Positions 1-9,051 of a stretch of DNA of 64,000 bases are shown piece after piece (within the stretch, counting starts at the first letter, position 1; each line of letters starts with the position of its first letter). The translations under genes were made by a program, and so were the position numbers. The notes below the pieces were generated by a model, which saw only the letters and a list, made by a program, of their open reading frames with translations, was not told the origin of the DNA and did not search any database. This DNA comes from Candidatus Bipolaricaulota bacterium (GTDB taxonomy: Bacteria; Bipolaricaulota; Bipolaricaulia; RBG-16-55-9; DRXL01), in contig JANXAU010000040.1 of the NCBI GenBank assembly GCA_025061735.1, forward strand, positions 1 through 64,000. Reading direction: 5' to 3'.

Positions 1-845
1 AAAGAGTCAAAACGCTCGTCGCCGCGCAGACGCTTCAGCAGCGCGACTTCCAGCTCCATCCCATAGAGATCTTCTTCGGTGTCAAACAGATGGACTTCGA
101 CGCTGGGGCTGGCGTCGGCAAACGTAGAACGGCTGCCAATATAGAGCACCCCGTCGCGCCGATAGCTCTTATAAAAGACGTGCACGGCATAGACGCCCGC
201 CGCAGGCCACAGCACCTCGGGGTCAAGCTGGAGATTCGCTGTGGGATAGCCCAAGGTGCGCCCGCGCCCATCCCCGCGAACCACGCGCCCAAAGAGCTTG
301 GGCGCATACCCCAAGAGCACCCGCGCCCGCTCCACCCGCCCCCCCAGCAAATGCTCGCGCACCGCCGTTGAGCTTACAGCTTCCCCTTCTATTGTAACGC
401 GCGGGATCACCTCGACCTCGAAGTGATACTGGGAGCCAAGCCGGAGGAGCAAGTCGACATCCCCACGACGCCCCTTCCCAAAGCGCGCATCCGGCCCCAG
501 CACGATCACGCTCGCTCGCAACCGCTCGCATAAGATCTTCTGGACGAACGCCTCGGCCTCCATCCAACCGACTTCGGGAAATTCGACCGCAATCACGATC
601 TCCACGAGCTTTTCTATCGTGTGCAGCTTCTTCTCAACGGGCAAAATGAGGGGCTTGGGAGGGCCCACGTAGTTCTGGGGGGGTCTTTTGAAGACAAACG
701 CGACGCTTTGCAGATGGCGCTCGCGCGCGCGCTGCACCGTGCGCTCCAGCAACGCGCGATGCCCCACATGCAGCCCATCGAACGTCCCCAGCGTAAGGGC
801 CGTCTCGCGCGCGACGCGAACGTCAGCGAGTGTATAGATGGGCAT
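1..845 (-). CDS. ribF: Bifunctional riboflavin kinase/FMN adenylyltransferase RibF (3' end beyond window; absent from ORF track because it runs off the edge)
   Basis: Manual minus-strand translation from ATG at 845: MPIYTLADVRVARETALTLGTFDGLHVGHRALLE...; later VIVLGPDARFGKGRRGD and RGDGRGRTLGYPTANL motifs typical of RibF. Confidence 0.9.
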   Translation of the reverse strand, partial: MPIYTLADVRVARETALTLGTFDGLHVGHRALLERTVQRARERHLQSVAFVFKRPPQNYVGPPKPLILPVEKKLHTIEKLVEIVIAVEFPEVGWMEAEAFVQKILCERLRASVIVLGPDARFGKGRRGDVDLLLRLGSQYHFEVEVIPRVTIEGEAVSSTAVREHLLGGRVERARVLLGYAPKLFGRVVRGDGRGRTLGYPTANLQLDPEVLWPAAGVYAVHVFYKSYRRDGVLYIGSRSTFADASPSVEVHLFDTEEDLYGMELEVALLKRLRGDERFDS

Positions 846-1797
846 GGAGATACCGGTGGGCCTCAGCAACCACGCGCTCCTGCACGTCGTGCAGCTCGCC
901 GGGGATGACACAGCCGGCCGCTTGCTCGTGGCCCCCCCCGCCAAAGGCCCGCGCGATCCCGTTGACCGCCGCCCGCCCCTTGGAGCGCAGACTCACCTTG
1001 ATCTTCCCGTTCTCTAGCTCTTTAAAGAGCAGCGCGATCTCAATCCCCTCCACGCTGCGCAGCTCTTCGACCAATCGTTCCGTCTCGTTGAGCGTCGTGT
1101 TCGTCTGCCGGAACGCCTCTCTGGGAATGGCGCTCCAGATGACGCCGTCGCTCATCTGCGCGTTCTGCAAGACGTAGCCCAGCAATTTCAGCTCGGCCAA
1201 GCTGCGGCGCTCGTAGATCTCAATCGCGATCTCGCGGGTGTTGATCCCGTGGTTTAGCAGCTCGGCCGCGATCTGCAGCACCTCGCTGGTGACGTTGGAG
1301 TTGCGAAACGAATCGGTATCCACGACGATCCCGGTGTAGAGGCAGATCGCGATCTCGCGCGTGATCTGAAGCCCTAAGTACTTGGCAAGCTCGTAGAGCA
1401 ACTGCGTCGTCGACGCGGCCTCTTTGACGAAGTTGACCTGGCCGTAGCGCGGGTTGTCGCGATGGTGATGGTCAATATTAATAATAATTTGGCCCTCGCG
1501 GATGCGCTTGAGGGCGTCTTCGCCGATGCGACTTAAGTCCCCGCAGTCTACGATGCACCAGACTTCGATCTGGTCGCTGGGGACTTGGGTAGGATGGACA
1601 ACGGACGAGGAGCGGGGGAGGAAGCGCAAGCTGGGCGGGACGAGATCGCGATTGGCGACCCAGACCTCTTTGTGCAGTTGTTCGAGCATCAGCGCCAGGG
1701 CCAGCTCGCTGCCGATGGCATCGCCCTCCGGACCGATGTGCGAGAGAATCCCAAAGCGCTGGTGCGCGTCTATCACGGACTTGAGTTCCTGGAGCAT
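823..1797 (-). CDS. nrnA: DHH/DHHA1 family phosphoesterase (NrnA-like oligoribonuclease/pAp phosphatase)
   Basis: DHHA1 GGGGHEQAAG motif, NIDHHHRDNPRYG, HIGPEGDAIGSELAL. Confidence 0.85.
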   Translation of the reverse strand: MLQELKSVIDAHQRFGILSHIGPEGDAIGSELALALMLEQLHKEVWVANRDLVPPSLRFLPRSSSVVHPTQVPSDQIEVWCIVDCGDLSRIGEDALKRIREGQIIINIDHHHRDNPRYGQVNFVKEAASTTQLLYELAKYLGLQITREIAICLYTGIVVDTDSFRNSNVTSEVLQIAAELLNHGINTREIAIEIYERRSLAELKLLGYVLQNAQMSDGVIWSAIPREAFRQTNTTLNETERLVEELRSVEGIEIALLFKELENGKIKVSLRSKGRAAVNGIARAFGGGGHEQAAGCVIPGELHDVQERVVAEAHRYLHAHLYTR

Positions 1798-1868
1798 GAA
1801 AGACCTTTCTAACTGAGTGATCGGCGATCCGAGCGACGAGCCACTCAGCGCTCGTCGCGGCTCTTATT

Positions 1869-2714
1869 TTACGGAAGGACGTTGAGGATCACCAGTCGCT
1901 GATGGCCTTGGCGCAGGCTCACATAGACCAGGCGCTTGCCATCGGGCGACCATGAGGGATAAGAGTCCCTAAAAGGGTCGCGCGTCAGCCAGCGCCACCC
2001 CTCCCCGCCGGCGCTGATCTGGGCGATGTCGGACTCGTCGCCGCGCAACGCTTCAAACGCTAACAGACTTCCGTCATACGACCAAGCCGGACGCCAGTAG
2101 ATGCCGTCGCTGGGGGTGAGCTTATGGAGGATTAAGCCGTTGGGGCGCATGGTGTAGAGGTCCCAGCTCCCTTCGCGATAGGAAGAGAACGCGATGCGAT
2201 CCCCGCGGGGAGACCAGGCTGGGAAGGCCTCACGCCACGGGTCTTGGGTCAAGCGCTCGATCGTAAAGCTCAACGGATCGAGCAGATAGAGATCGGGCCA
2301 GCCGTCGCGAAACGACTCGAAGACGATCTTGCCGTCGGGGGTCCAGCTGGGCTCCCAGTCCGTAGCGCTGTGCTGAGTTAAGCGCGTGACGTCGGAGCCA
2401 TCGGCCTTCATCAGATAGATTTCGTAGTTGCCGTCGCGTGACGAGTAGAACGCGATCTTCGTGCCATCGGGAGACCAGCGCGGGCCGAGATCGCTGGCGC
2501 GGTGGGCGGTGAGCCGCTTGAGTTCGGTCGTGGGCCAGAGCTGAAGCAGATAGATGTCGGCGTTGCCGTCGCGGTCGGAGACGAAGACGATCTTGCGGCC
2601 GTCGGGCGACCAGTGGGGGTTCCAGTCGTCAAAGCTCGTCGTCTGACTGAGAGAGGGGAAGGGAGAGATCGCCAAGAAGAGCAGCGTTGTCAGGGTGAGC
2701 GCGTATCGGATCAT
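1869..2714 (-). CDS. TolB-like PD40 beta-propeller exported protein
   Basis: Repeated WSPDG(R/K)(K/R)I motifs (PD40) and N-terminal signal peptide. Confidence 0.85.
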   Translation of the reverse strand: MIRYALTLTTLLFLAISPFPSLSQTTSFDDWNPHWSPDGRKIVFVSDRDGNADIYLLQLWPTTELKRLTAHRASDLGPRWSPDGTKIAFYSSRDGNYEIYLMKADGSDVTRLTQHSATDWEPSWTPDGKIVFESFRDGWPDLYLLDPLSFTIERLTQDPWREAFPAWSPRGDRIAFSSYREGSWDLYTMRPNGLILHKLTPSDGIYWRPAWSYDGSLLAFEALRGDESDIAQISAGGEGWRWLTRDPFRDSYPSWSPDGKRLVYVSLRQGHQRLVILNVLP

Positions 2715-2717
2715 ACG

Positions 2718-3665
2718 CTAAAATCCTAGAATTTCCTCGGGCCGCAGATAGTGACACGTGTAGCCGTTGGGGTGTTTCTGTAGATAGTCTTGATGCTCTT
2801 CTTCGGCGCGCCAGAACGAGCTGGCTCGTTCGACTTGCGTCACTATCGGCGCGCCCCACCGGCTGTATTTGTTCAAACGATCTATGAATTCTAGAGCGAT
2901 CTGGCGCTGTTTTTCCGTGTGATAGAAGATCGCTGAGCGGTACGACTCGCCGATGTCGTTGCCCTGACGGTTCAGAGTTGTGGGATCGTGCATGCGGAAG
3001 AAATAGCGCAAGAGCTTCTCGAACGAGAGCTTTTCGGTGTCATAGATGACTCTGACAGCTTCGGCGTGCCCCGGATGATACCGATAGGTCGCGTTGGGGA
3101 CCCTCCCTCCGGTGTAGCCCACGTCGGTGTAGACGACGCCGGGGATCTTGCGCAGGATCTCTTGCATCCCCCAGAAGCACCCGCCCGCCAGATAGACGAT
3201 CTCGCGATGGGGCACCAGCCCCGCGAGAATGAACGGCTCTAAGTAGCGCGCGTAGCCCTCGGCCTCCATCTGCGCGACGGGCACAAAGCGCAACGACGCT
3301 GAGTTAATACAGTAGCGCTTATGGGTGGGAGGCGGCCCGTCGTCGAAGACGTGGCCCAAGTGAGAGTCACCGTGTCGCGAGCGCACTTCGGTGCGTATCA
3401 TTCCATACGAATAGTCGGGCTTCTCGACGATGTTTTCTGGCTCGATGGGCTTGGTGAAGCTGGGCCAGCCCGTGCCCGAATCGAACTTATCAAACGACGA
3501 GAACAACGGCTCACCGCTGACAATATCTACGTAGATGCCCGGCTCATGATGATCCCAATACGCGTTTTGAAACGGCGGCTCGGTGCCGCAGTTGCAGACG
3601 ACCTCGAACTGCTCGGGTGTCAGACGCTTTCTCAACTCTTCACGCGACGGCTTGCGATACACCAC
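2718..3665 (-). CDS. msrBA: Bifunctional methionine sulfoxide reductase (MsrB-MsrA fusion)
   Basis: MsrB motifs [10 protein letters not shown] and [11 protein letters not shown] followed by MsrA motif [10 protein letters not shown]; TolB-like gene starts 3 nt downstream of its stop. Confidence 0.92.
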   Translation of the reverse strand: MVYRKPSREELRKRLTPEQFEVVCNCGTEPPFQNAYWDHHEPGIYVDIVSGEPLFSSFDKFDSGTGWPSFTKPIEPENIVEKPDYSYGMIRTEVRSRHGDSHLGHVFDDGPPPTHKRYCINSASLRFVPVAQMEAEGYARYLEPFILAGLVPHREIVYLAGGCFWGMQEILRKIPGVVYTDVGYTGGRVPNATYRYHPGHAEAVRVIYDTEKLSFEKLLRYFFRMHDPTTLNRQGNDIGESYRSAIFYHTEKQRQIALEFIDRLNKYSRWGAPIVTQVERASSFWRAEEEHQDYLQKHPNGYTCHYLRPEEILGF

Positions 3666-3746
3666 AGATCGCCCTCCTAGCTGGCTTATTATACCCGATC
3701 TGCGCTGATTATGGGACTTTCGGTATAATCTGCGCGGTGGTCGAAG

Positions 3747-4721
3747 ATGCGACTCTTGGCTTTGTGTGCGCTGCTGCTCTTGTTAAGCGTTGTGCCTTCT
3801 GGGGCTCAGTCTCCCTTGATGGTGGTCTTAGACTGGCTGCCCAACCCCAATCACGTCCCGCTTTATGTTGCGCAAGAGATGGGCTTTTTCAGGGCCGAGG
3901 GGCTTTCCGTCTCTCTGCAAGCGCCTACGGCGTTTGACCCCAGCGATCCGGCCAAGCTCGCCGCGGCAGGCCGCGCCGATCTCGCCATCACAACGCCGAT
4001 CAATCTCATCGTCATCCGCTCCCAGAACGTGCCCTTAACAGCTATCGGCTCGCTCATTCAAAAGCCCCTCGGAGGGCTGTTGGCTCTGAAAGAGCGCGGC
4101 ATTCGCACTTTGAAAGACTTCAAAGGGCGCAAGATCGGCTACTCGTTGGAGCCGGAAGAGCCGGTCTTGTGGACAGCGATGCTCGAAACGGCGGGCCTCA
4201 AGCCCGGAGATTATCAGCTCATCAACGTGGGCTTCGACACGCTCCCGGCGCTGCTCACCGGACAAGTCGATGCCATCGGCGCGTTTCGCAACGTCGAGAA
4301 GATCTTAATCGAAGCTCAAGAGCGCAAAGAGACGGTCTTCTTCGCGCTGGAGGAGCATGGCATCCCCGATCATCCTCAGCTCGTCTTCGTTGCTAATGAC
4401 ACAGTAGCGCAGCAGAAATCTGAGTTTCTAAGAAGTTTCTTGCGCGCGGTCGCCCGCGCTGCTGCTCTAACGCTTCAGGACCCCAACCGCGCGTTTGCGC
4501 TCTTTCTCAGAGCCAATCCCGATCTTCAACGCGACGCCGATCTCCACAGAAAATTTTTTGACGCGACGCTAGCGCTCTTCGCCGGCGCGCCCTGTCATAA
4601 TCAATTAGATAGATGGACCAAGCTCCAGACTTTTCTCTTTGAGCGTAAGCTCATCGCGCGTCCGAGCGAGCTTGCGCGGCTCGTCACTGTCAATCTCTTG
4701 CCCTCGGAGTGTGGCCGATGA
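3747..4721 (+). CDS. ABC transporter substrate-binding protein, NMT1/THI5-like (ThiY-like)
   Basis: Signal peptide; [27 protein letters not shown] typical of THI5/ThiY family. Confidence 0.82.
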   Translation: MRLLALCALLLLLSVVPSGAQSPLMVVLDWLPNPNHVPLYVAQEMGFFRAEGLSVSLQAPTAFDPSDPAKLAAAGRADLAITTPINLIVIRSQNVPLTAIGSLIQKPLGGLLALKERGIRTLKDFKGRKIGYSLEPEEPVLWTAMLETAGLKPGDYQLINVGFDTLPALLTGQVDAIGAFRNVEKILIEAQERKETVFFALEEHGIPDHPQLVFVANDTVAQQKSEFLRSFLRAVARAAALTLQDPNRAFALFLRANPDLQRDADLHRKFFDATLALFAGAPCHNQLDRWTKLQTFLFERKLIARPSELARLVTVNLLPSECGR

Positions 4722-5515
4722 TCAAAGTCGGATTCTATCAGTTCTGCCCCGTCTTTGGCGATAAGCGCGCCAATCTGCACAAGATCGTCGAAGCACTCGA
4801 GAGAGCCAACGCTGATCTTCTTGTGCTCCCAGAGTTGTGCACGACCGGGTATCTCTTCACATCGCAAGACGAAGTGAACGAACTCTCCGAACCCATACCC
4901 GGCCCGACGACGCGCTTCTTCGAGAATCTCACGCAACGCAAAAACCTCTGGCTCGTGCTGGGGATGGCCGAACGCGATGAGATCTCAAAGAAATGCTACA
5001 ACTCGGCCGTGTTGATCGGCCCCGACGGCTACAGAGCGACGTATCGCAAAGCGCATCTCTTCTTTGAAGAGAAGCTCTATTTTGTCCCCGGCGACACGCC
5101 GTTTCGGGTCTACGATCTGGGGGCTGCTAGAATGGGGATGCTCGTCTGCTTTGATCACTTCTTCCCCGAAGCGACGCGGGCATTGGCGCTCCAGGGCGCA
5201 CAGATTATCTGTCATCCGTCGAACTTGGTCTTGCCGGGGAAGGGGCAGCAGATCACGCGCGTGCGCGCGATGGAGAACCGAATCTTTTGGATCTTAGCGA
5301 ATCGCTACGGGGTCGAAGAGCGGGGGGGTAAAAAGCTTTCGTTCACGGGAGCAAGCCAGATCGTCGCGCCCAACGGGGAGCTACTGGCGCAGGCTCCGTC
5401 GGATAGCGAGTCGTTGCAGATTGTCGAGATCAGCCCTGCAGAAGCTAACGATAAGAGAGTAACAGCGCTGAACGATCTCTTCGCGGATCGCAGGCCGGAG
5501 ATGTATAATCTCTAA
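4709..5515 (+). CDS. Carbon-nitrogen hydrolase (nitrilase superfamily)
   Basis: Glu-Lys-Cys triad contexts: VLPELCTTGY, YRKAHLFFEE, MLVCFDHFFPE. Confidence 0.88.
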   Translation: MWPMIKVGFYQFCPVFGDKRANLHKIVEALERANADLLVLPELCTTGYLFTSQDEVNELSEPIPGPTTRFFENLTQRKNLWLVLGMAERDEISKKCYNSAVLIGPDGYRATYRKAHLFFEEKLYFVPGDTPFRVYDLGAARMGMLVCFDHFFPEATRALALQGAQIICHPSNLVLPGKGQQITRVRAMENRIFWILANRYGVEERGGKKLSFTGASQIVAPNGELLAQAPSDSESLQIVEISPAEANDKRVTALNDLFADRRPEMYNL

Positions 5516-5559
5516 AGTTTGATTTGCTCAAAGCTCTCTTGTAAACTATATTTGCGCTT

Positions 5560-7059
5560 ATGGCTACCACGCGAGTTCGTTTTCACACGGCGTTTGAGCA
5601 AAAGATCTATAGCTTCTTAGAGAAATTCGCTCAAGCAGACCAGATCGCGCTCTCCGGCGGCGCTGACTTCTTTCTCTTCGGACACCAGATCGACGCCGCG
5701 TTTGAGTACCAAAACTATCGCGTCGTGATCGAGTGCAAAGAGAAAGACGCCCCCGTAATCTCGCTGTTAGAGCCGATCAACAAGCTCTCATCGGTCATCG
5801 CCGAAGCGCGACGAGCAGAACCGCACAAGACGTACTTGGGCGTCATCGTCGTCAATTTCGATTGGGCAGAGATCAAGCCCGAAGACGTCCAAAAAGCCAA
5901 CTCCCAAGGGCTGAAGATCTGGACCGCCGAGCGGGTGCGCTTCTACGATAAGCTCATAGACGCGCTCAACCCCGAATTGGCGCTGCTCTCGCTCTTCAAA
6001 GACGAGTTCGGTATCACCCGTGATACGGGCAGAGTGATCTCCGTGCCCGCCATCAAGACGACGCGCTTCGGCAAAGATTTGTTGACGTTCGAGCTAGAAG
6101 CCTCTAAGCTCATGCCCTTAGCGTATGTCTTTCGCCTCGCCGATCCTCACACCGAAGCGTATCAAAGAATGATAGATAAAGATCGTCTCATGGAGATCGC
6201 CGCCGAGCTTTCGAAAGAAAAGCTCGAAGTCAACTTCCCCAACAATATTATTGTCAGTTTTGAAGAGGGCGTGCGCTGGGAGCCCACAGACGGCAACGTC
6301 GGCATCTTGCAGATCCCCGAACGCTACGGCATCGCGTGGGTGATAGACGGTCAGCACAGGCTCTACAGTTTCTGCAAGCTACAGAACAAAGAGATCGCCG
6401 AGAACTTCAAGCTCATCGTCACCGCCTTTCAGAATCTCACCAAAGCTGAGCAAGCAACTGTCTTCCGCACTGTTAACAACAAACAGAAGAAGATCAACGC
6501 CAACCTAGTAGATTTTTTGCTGAGCAAAGAGGTCGCTACCGACGACCCGCGCTCGATTGCCGCTCGCGTGATCATTCGCTTTCATGAAGAAAAATTCTTC
6601 GACTATGAGATAGACTGCGGGTTCAACGGCGGATTGCTGAAGCTCTCGAGCTTGTGTAGCGGGTTGGTGCGTCACGGGTTGATCGGGCGCTCCAAACTGT
6701 TGCAAAAAACCCCTAAAGACGAGTCTACGCCTTATCACGTCCTCAAGCAATATCTCCTAGCCGTGAAAGAGACCTTCCCCACGAATTGGAAGAAAGAGAA
6801 TTCGTTCGTGCAGAGCAACGCTGGGCTGAATATCTTCTTCGCGCTGCTCAAGAAGATCATTCGCCATATGGGTATTCCCAAAGAGCGCCTGGACGAGCTG
6901 CGCCAAAGAGACTTTGAGAAGTACCTAGAGCCGCTCAAGCTCACCAAATTCACCGACGAGCTGAAGAAGTTCGCCGCTACGGAGTCGGGTCGCGCGGCGA
7001 TTGTCAAGATGCTCTCCGGGAAGATCGAGCAGAAGTTCAAGGGCTTCGCGGAGCTGTGA
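5560..7059 (+). CDS. DGQHR-domain protein (DndB-like) with N-terminal PD-(D/E)XK nuclease-like domain
   Basis: IPERYGIAWVIDGQHRLYSF and FRTVNNKQKKINANLVDFLL are DGQHR-family signatures; N-terminus has GHQIDAAFEYQNYRVVIECKEK resembling D...E-x-K of restriction-like nucleases. Confidence 0.8.
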   Translation: MATTRVRFHTAFEQKIYSFLEKFAQADQIALSGGADFFLFGHQIDAAFEYQNYRVVIECKEKDAPVISLLEPINKLSSVIAEARRAEPHKTYLGVIVVNFDWAEIKPEDVQKANSQGLKIWTAERVRFYDKLIDALNPELALLSLFKDEFGITRDTGRVISVPAIKTTRFGKDLLTFELEASKLMPLAYVFRLADPHTEAYQRMIDKDRLMEIAAELSKEKLEVNFPNNIIVSFEEGVRWEPTDGNVGILQIPERYGIAWVIDGQHRLYSFCKLQNKEIAENFKLIVTAFQNLTKAEQATVFRTVNNKQKKINANLVDFLLSKEVATDDPRSIAARVIIRFHEEKFFDYEIDCGFNGGLLKLSSLCSGLVRHGLIGRSKLLQKTPKDESTPYHVLKQYLLAVKETFPTNWKKENSFVQSNAGLNIFFALLKKIIRHMGIPKERLDELRQRDFEKYLEPLKLTKFTDELKKFAATESGRAAIVKMLSGKIEQKFKGFAEL

Positions 7060-7830
7060 ATGGACGAGCGTGCATTACTACAGCAAGCATCAGAACTCTT
7101 TAGGCTTCAAGGGCAGCTCATCGAGCTCCCCGCTCGCGGGCGCGCCGTCTTCGTCGGCGACACGCACGGCGATTGGCAAGCTTCCCAAATCGTCGTCGAG
7201 CGCTATTTAGATTCTGAAACGGTGCTCGTCTTCTTGGGCGACTACGTAGATCGCGGCCCACACTCTTTAGAGAATATTCTCTTTCTGCTGGAGCAGAAGC
7301 TGAAGCACCCCAAAAATATTTTCTTATTGCAGGGGAATCACGAGGGCTGGAAGTATGCAGAATTCTCTCCGGCAGACTTTTGGCAGAGCCTCTCTCAAGA
7401 GCGTCGTGAGCGCTTTGCCGAAACGCTCGCGCAGCTCCCCCTAGCCGCTTCGACTCCCAACGGCGTGCTGGCCACCCACGCCGCCCTGCCCGATGTGCAG
7501 AGCCTCGCTGAGATCCGGCAGATCGCCCCGATGTCAGACCACTGGCGCGCGCTCACGTGGGGGGATTGGCAAGAAGTACCGGGGTACTATCTGGGCGACC
7601 GGGGCAGCCGCCCTCAGTACGGCGAGGCCTACTTTCGCGAGATCATGAGAAGATTCGAGAAAAGAGTGCTGATTCGCGGACACCAGCCCCACGCACCGCG
7701 CTATCTCTTTGGCGCTCGGTGCGTGACGATCTTCACGTCGTCGGCCTATCCCCTGCCGCGCACCGTCGCCCTCTTAAACCTGACAGACCCCATCCATAAA
7801 GCCGACCAACTCTCCTTAGAGATGGTCTGA
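7060..7830 (+). CDS. PPP-type metallophosphoesterase (Ser/Thr protein phosphatase-like)
   Basis: GDTHGDW, GDYVDRGPHS and GNHEGW motifs; ATG immediately follows stop of upstream DGQHR gene. Confidence 0.88.
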   Translation: MDERALLQQASELFRLQGQLIELPARGRAVFVGDTHGDWQASQIVVERYLDSETVLVFLGDYVDRGPHSLENILFLLEQKLKHPKNIFLLQGNHEGWKYAEFSPADFWQSLSQERRERFAETLAQLPLAASTPNGVLATHAALPDVQSLAEIRQIAPMSDHWRALTWGDWQEVPGYYLGDRGSRPQYGEAYFREIMRRFEKRVLIRGHQPHAPRYLFGARCVTIFTSSAYPLPRTVALLNLTDPIHKADQLSLEMV

Positions 7831-7864
7831 TGGATTGACAGCACGCCGTGGGGCTGTTAAAATC

Positions 7865-7968
7865 TTCTCTGCTCGGGGAGCTCGGGGAACCGGGCTGAGA
7901 GGGCCTCTAGTCTGAGGCCGACCCATCGAACCTGATCCGGGTAATACCGGCGAAGGGAGATCTTCAGT
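7865..7968 (+). promoter_or_regulatory. TPP riboswitch (THI element)
   Basis: Conserved core GGGCTGAGAG...GACCCATCGAACCTGATCCGGGTAATACCGGCGAAGGGAG directly upstream of a thiamine-binding protein gene. Outer boundaries approximate. Confidence 0.95.
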
Positions 7969-8010
7969 CCTGCCCGAGATCCCTCAACGACATACAAGGA
8001 GGGATCTGTC

Positions 8011-9048
8011 ATGCTGCGTCGAGCAACGCTCTGGGTGTTGCTCATCGGATGGGTGCTGGCCTTGAGCGGTTCTTTCTCCTTTGCTCAGGCCGGCGAAGGC
8101 TCCAAGCTCGTCGTCTACGTCTATCAGAGCTTTGTAGACTACGGACCGGCCAAGTTTGTCAAGACCGAGTTTGAGAAGCGCTTTTCAGGGGTCGAGGTCG
8201 AGTTTGTGGCCACCGGGCCGAGCCGCGCGATGCTCGCCCGCCTCGTCACCGAATTCCAAGCGGGCCGCACCCCCGCCGATCTCTTCTTGGGCGAGATCAA
8301 CGACGTCCCCAAAGCCAAAAAGTTCGGGCTGTTTGTGCCCCTCAGCGCAGCCGACGTCCCTAACTTAAGAGACGTCCCCCAAGAGCTGCTCTTCGACCCC
8401 GAAAAGACGCTCATCCCCTACGAGCACGGCTACATCACGCTCGTCTACGACAGCGAGAAGCTCAAGCCCGAAGAGCTGCCCAAGACGTTCGCCGATCTCT
8501 TAAAGCCTCAATATCAAAAGAAGCTGATCGTCCAAGATGCGCGCACCTCCAGCGTGGGGTATGCGTTTCTGCTCTGGACGGTCTATAACTACGGCAGCCT
8601 AGGCTACCTTGATTATTGGCGACAGCTCTTGCCAAATATCTTGACGATCCAGCCGGGGTGGAGCGCGGCTTATCGGCTCTTCCGCCAAGGCGAAGCCCCG
8701 ATGGTCGTGAGCTTCTCCACCGACGCCTACTTCAACGCGCGCTACAAGCCCTTGCTGCTCAACGGCCAGGGCTACCGGACGATCTACGGCGCGGGGATCG
8801 TGCGCACGACGGACAACCCTCGGCTCTCGCGGGAGTTTCTGAACTTCTTGCTCTCGCCAGAAGTCCAAGAAAAACTCCCCGACACCGAAGTGATGTTCCC
8901 TGCCAACAGCAAAGCAAGGGTGCCCGAAAAGTTCGCGCAGCTTGCGGTCGTACCCCCCAATCCGGTGATGCTCCCCCTTGAGATGGTCGCCGAGCAGGGG
9001 GATCGCTGGTTGGAGGAGTGGGCCAAGCTGATCGTCACAGGACGGTAA
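8011..9048 (+). CDS. thiB: Thiamine ABC transporter substrate-binding protein
   Basis: TbpA/ThiB-like (KLVVYVYQSFVDYGPAKFVKTEFEKRF), signal peptide, downstream of TPP riboswitch. Confidence 0.88.
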   Translation: MLRRATLWVLLIGWVLALSGSFSFAQAGEGSKLVVYVYQSFVDYGPAKFVKTEFEKRFSGVEVEFVATGPSRAMLARLVTEFQAGRTPADLFLGEINDVPKAKKFGLFVPLSAADVPNLRDVPQELLFDPEKTLIPYEHGYITLVYDSEKLKPEELPKTFADLLKPQYQKKLIVQDARTSSVGYAFLLWTVYNYGSLGYLDYWRQLLPNILTIQPGWSAAYRLFRQGEAPMVVSFSTDAYFNARYKPLLLNGQGYRTIYGAGIVRTTDNPRLSREFLNFLLSPEVQEKLPDTEVMFPANSKARVPEKFAQLAVVPPNPVMLPLEMVAEQGDRWLEEWAKLIVTGR

Positions 9049-9051
9049 CGT

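Noticed and set aside
35-567. Minus-strand ORFs 35..307 and 223..567 as genes
   Set aside because: Alternative frames inside ribF, whose real frame runs off the window edge and is missing from the track.
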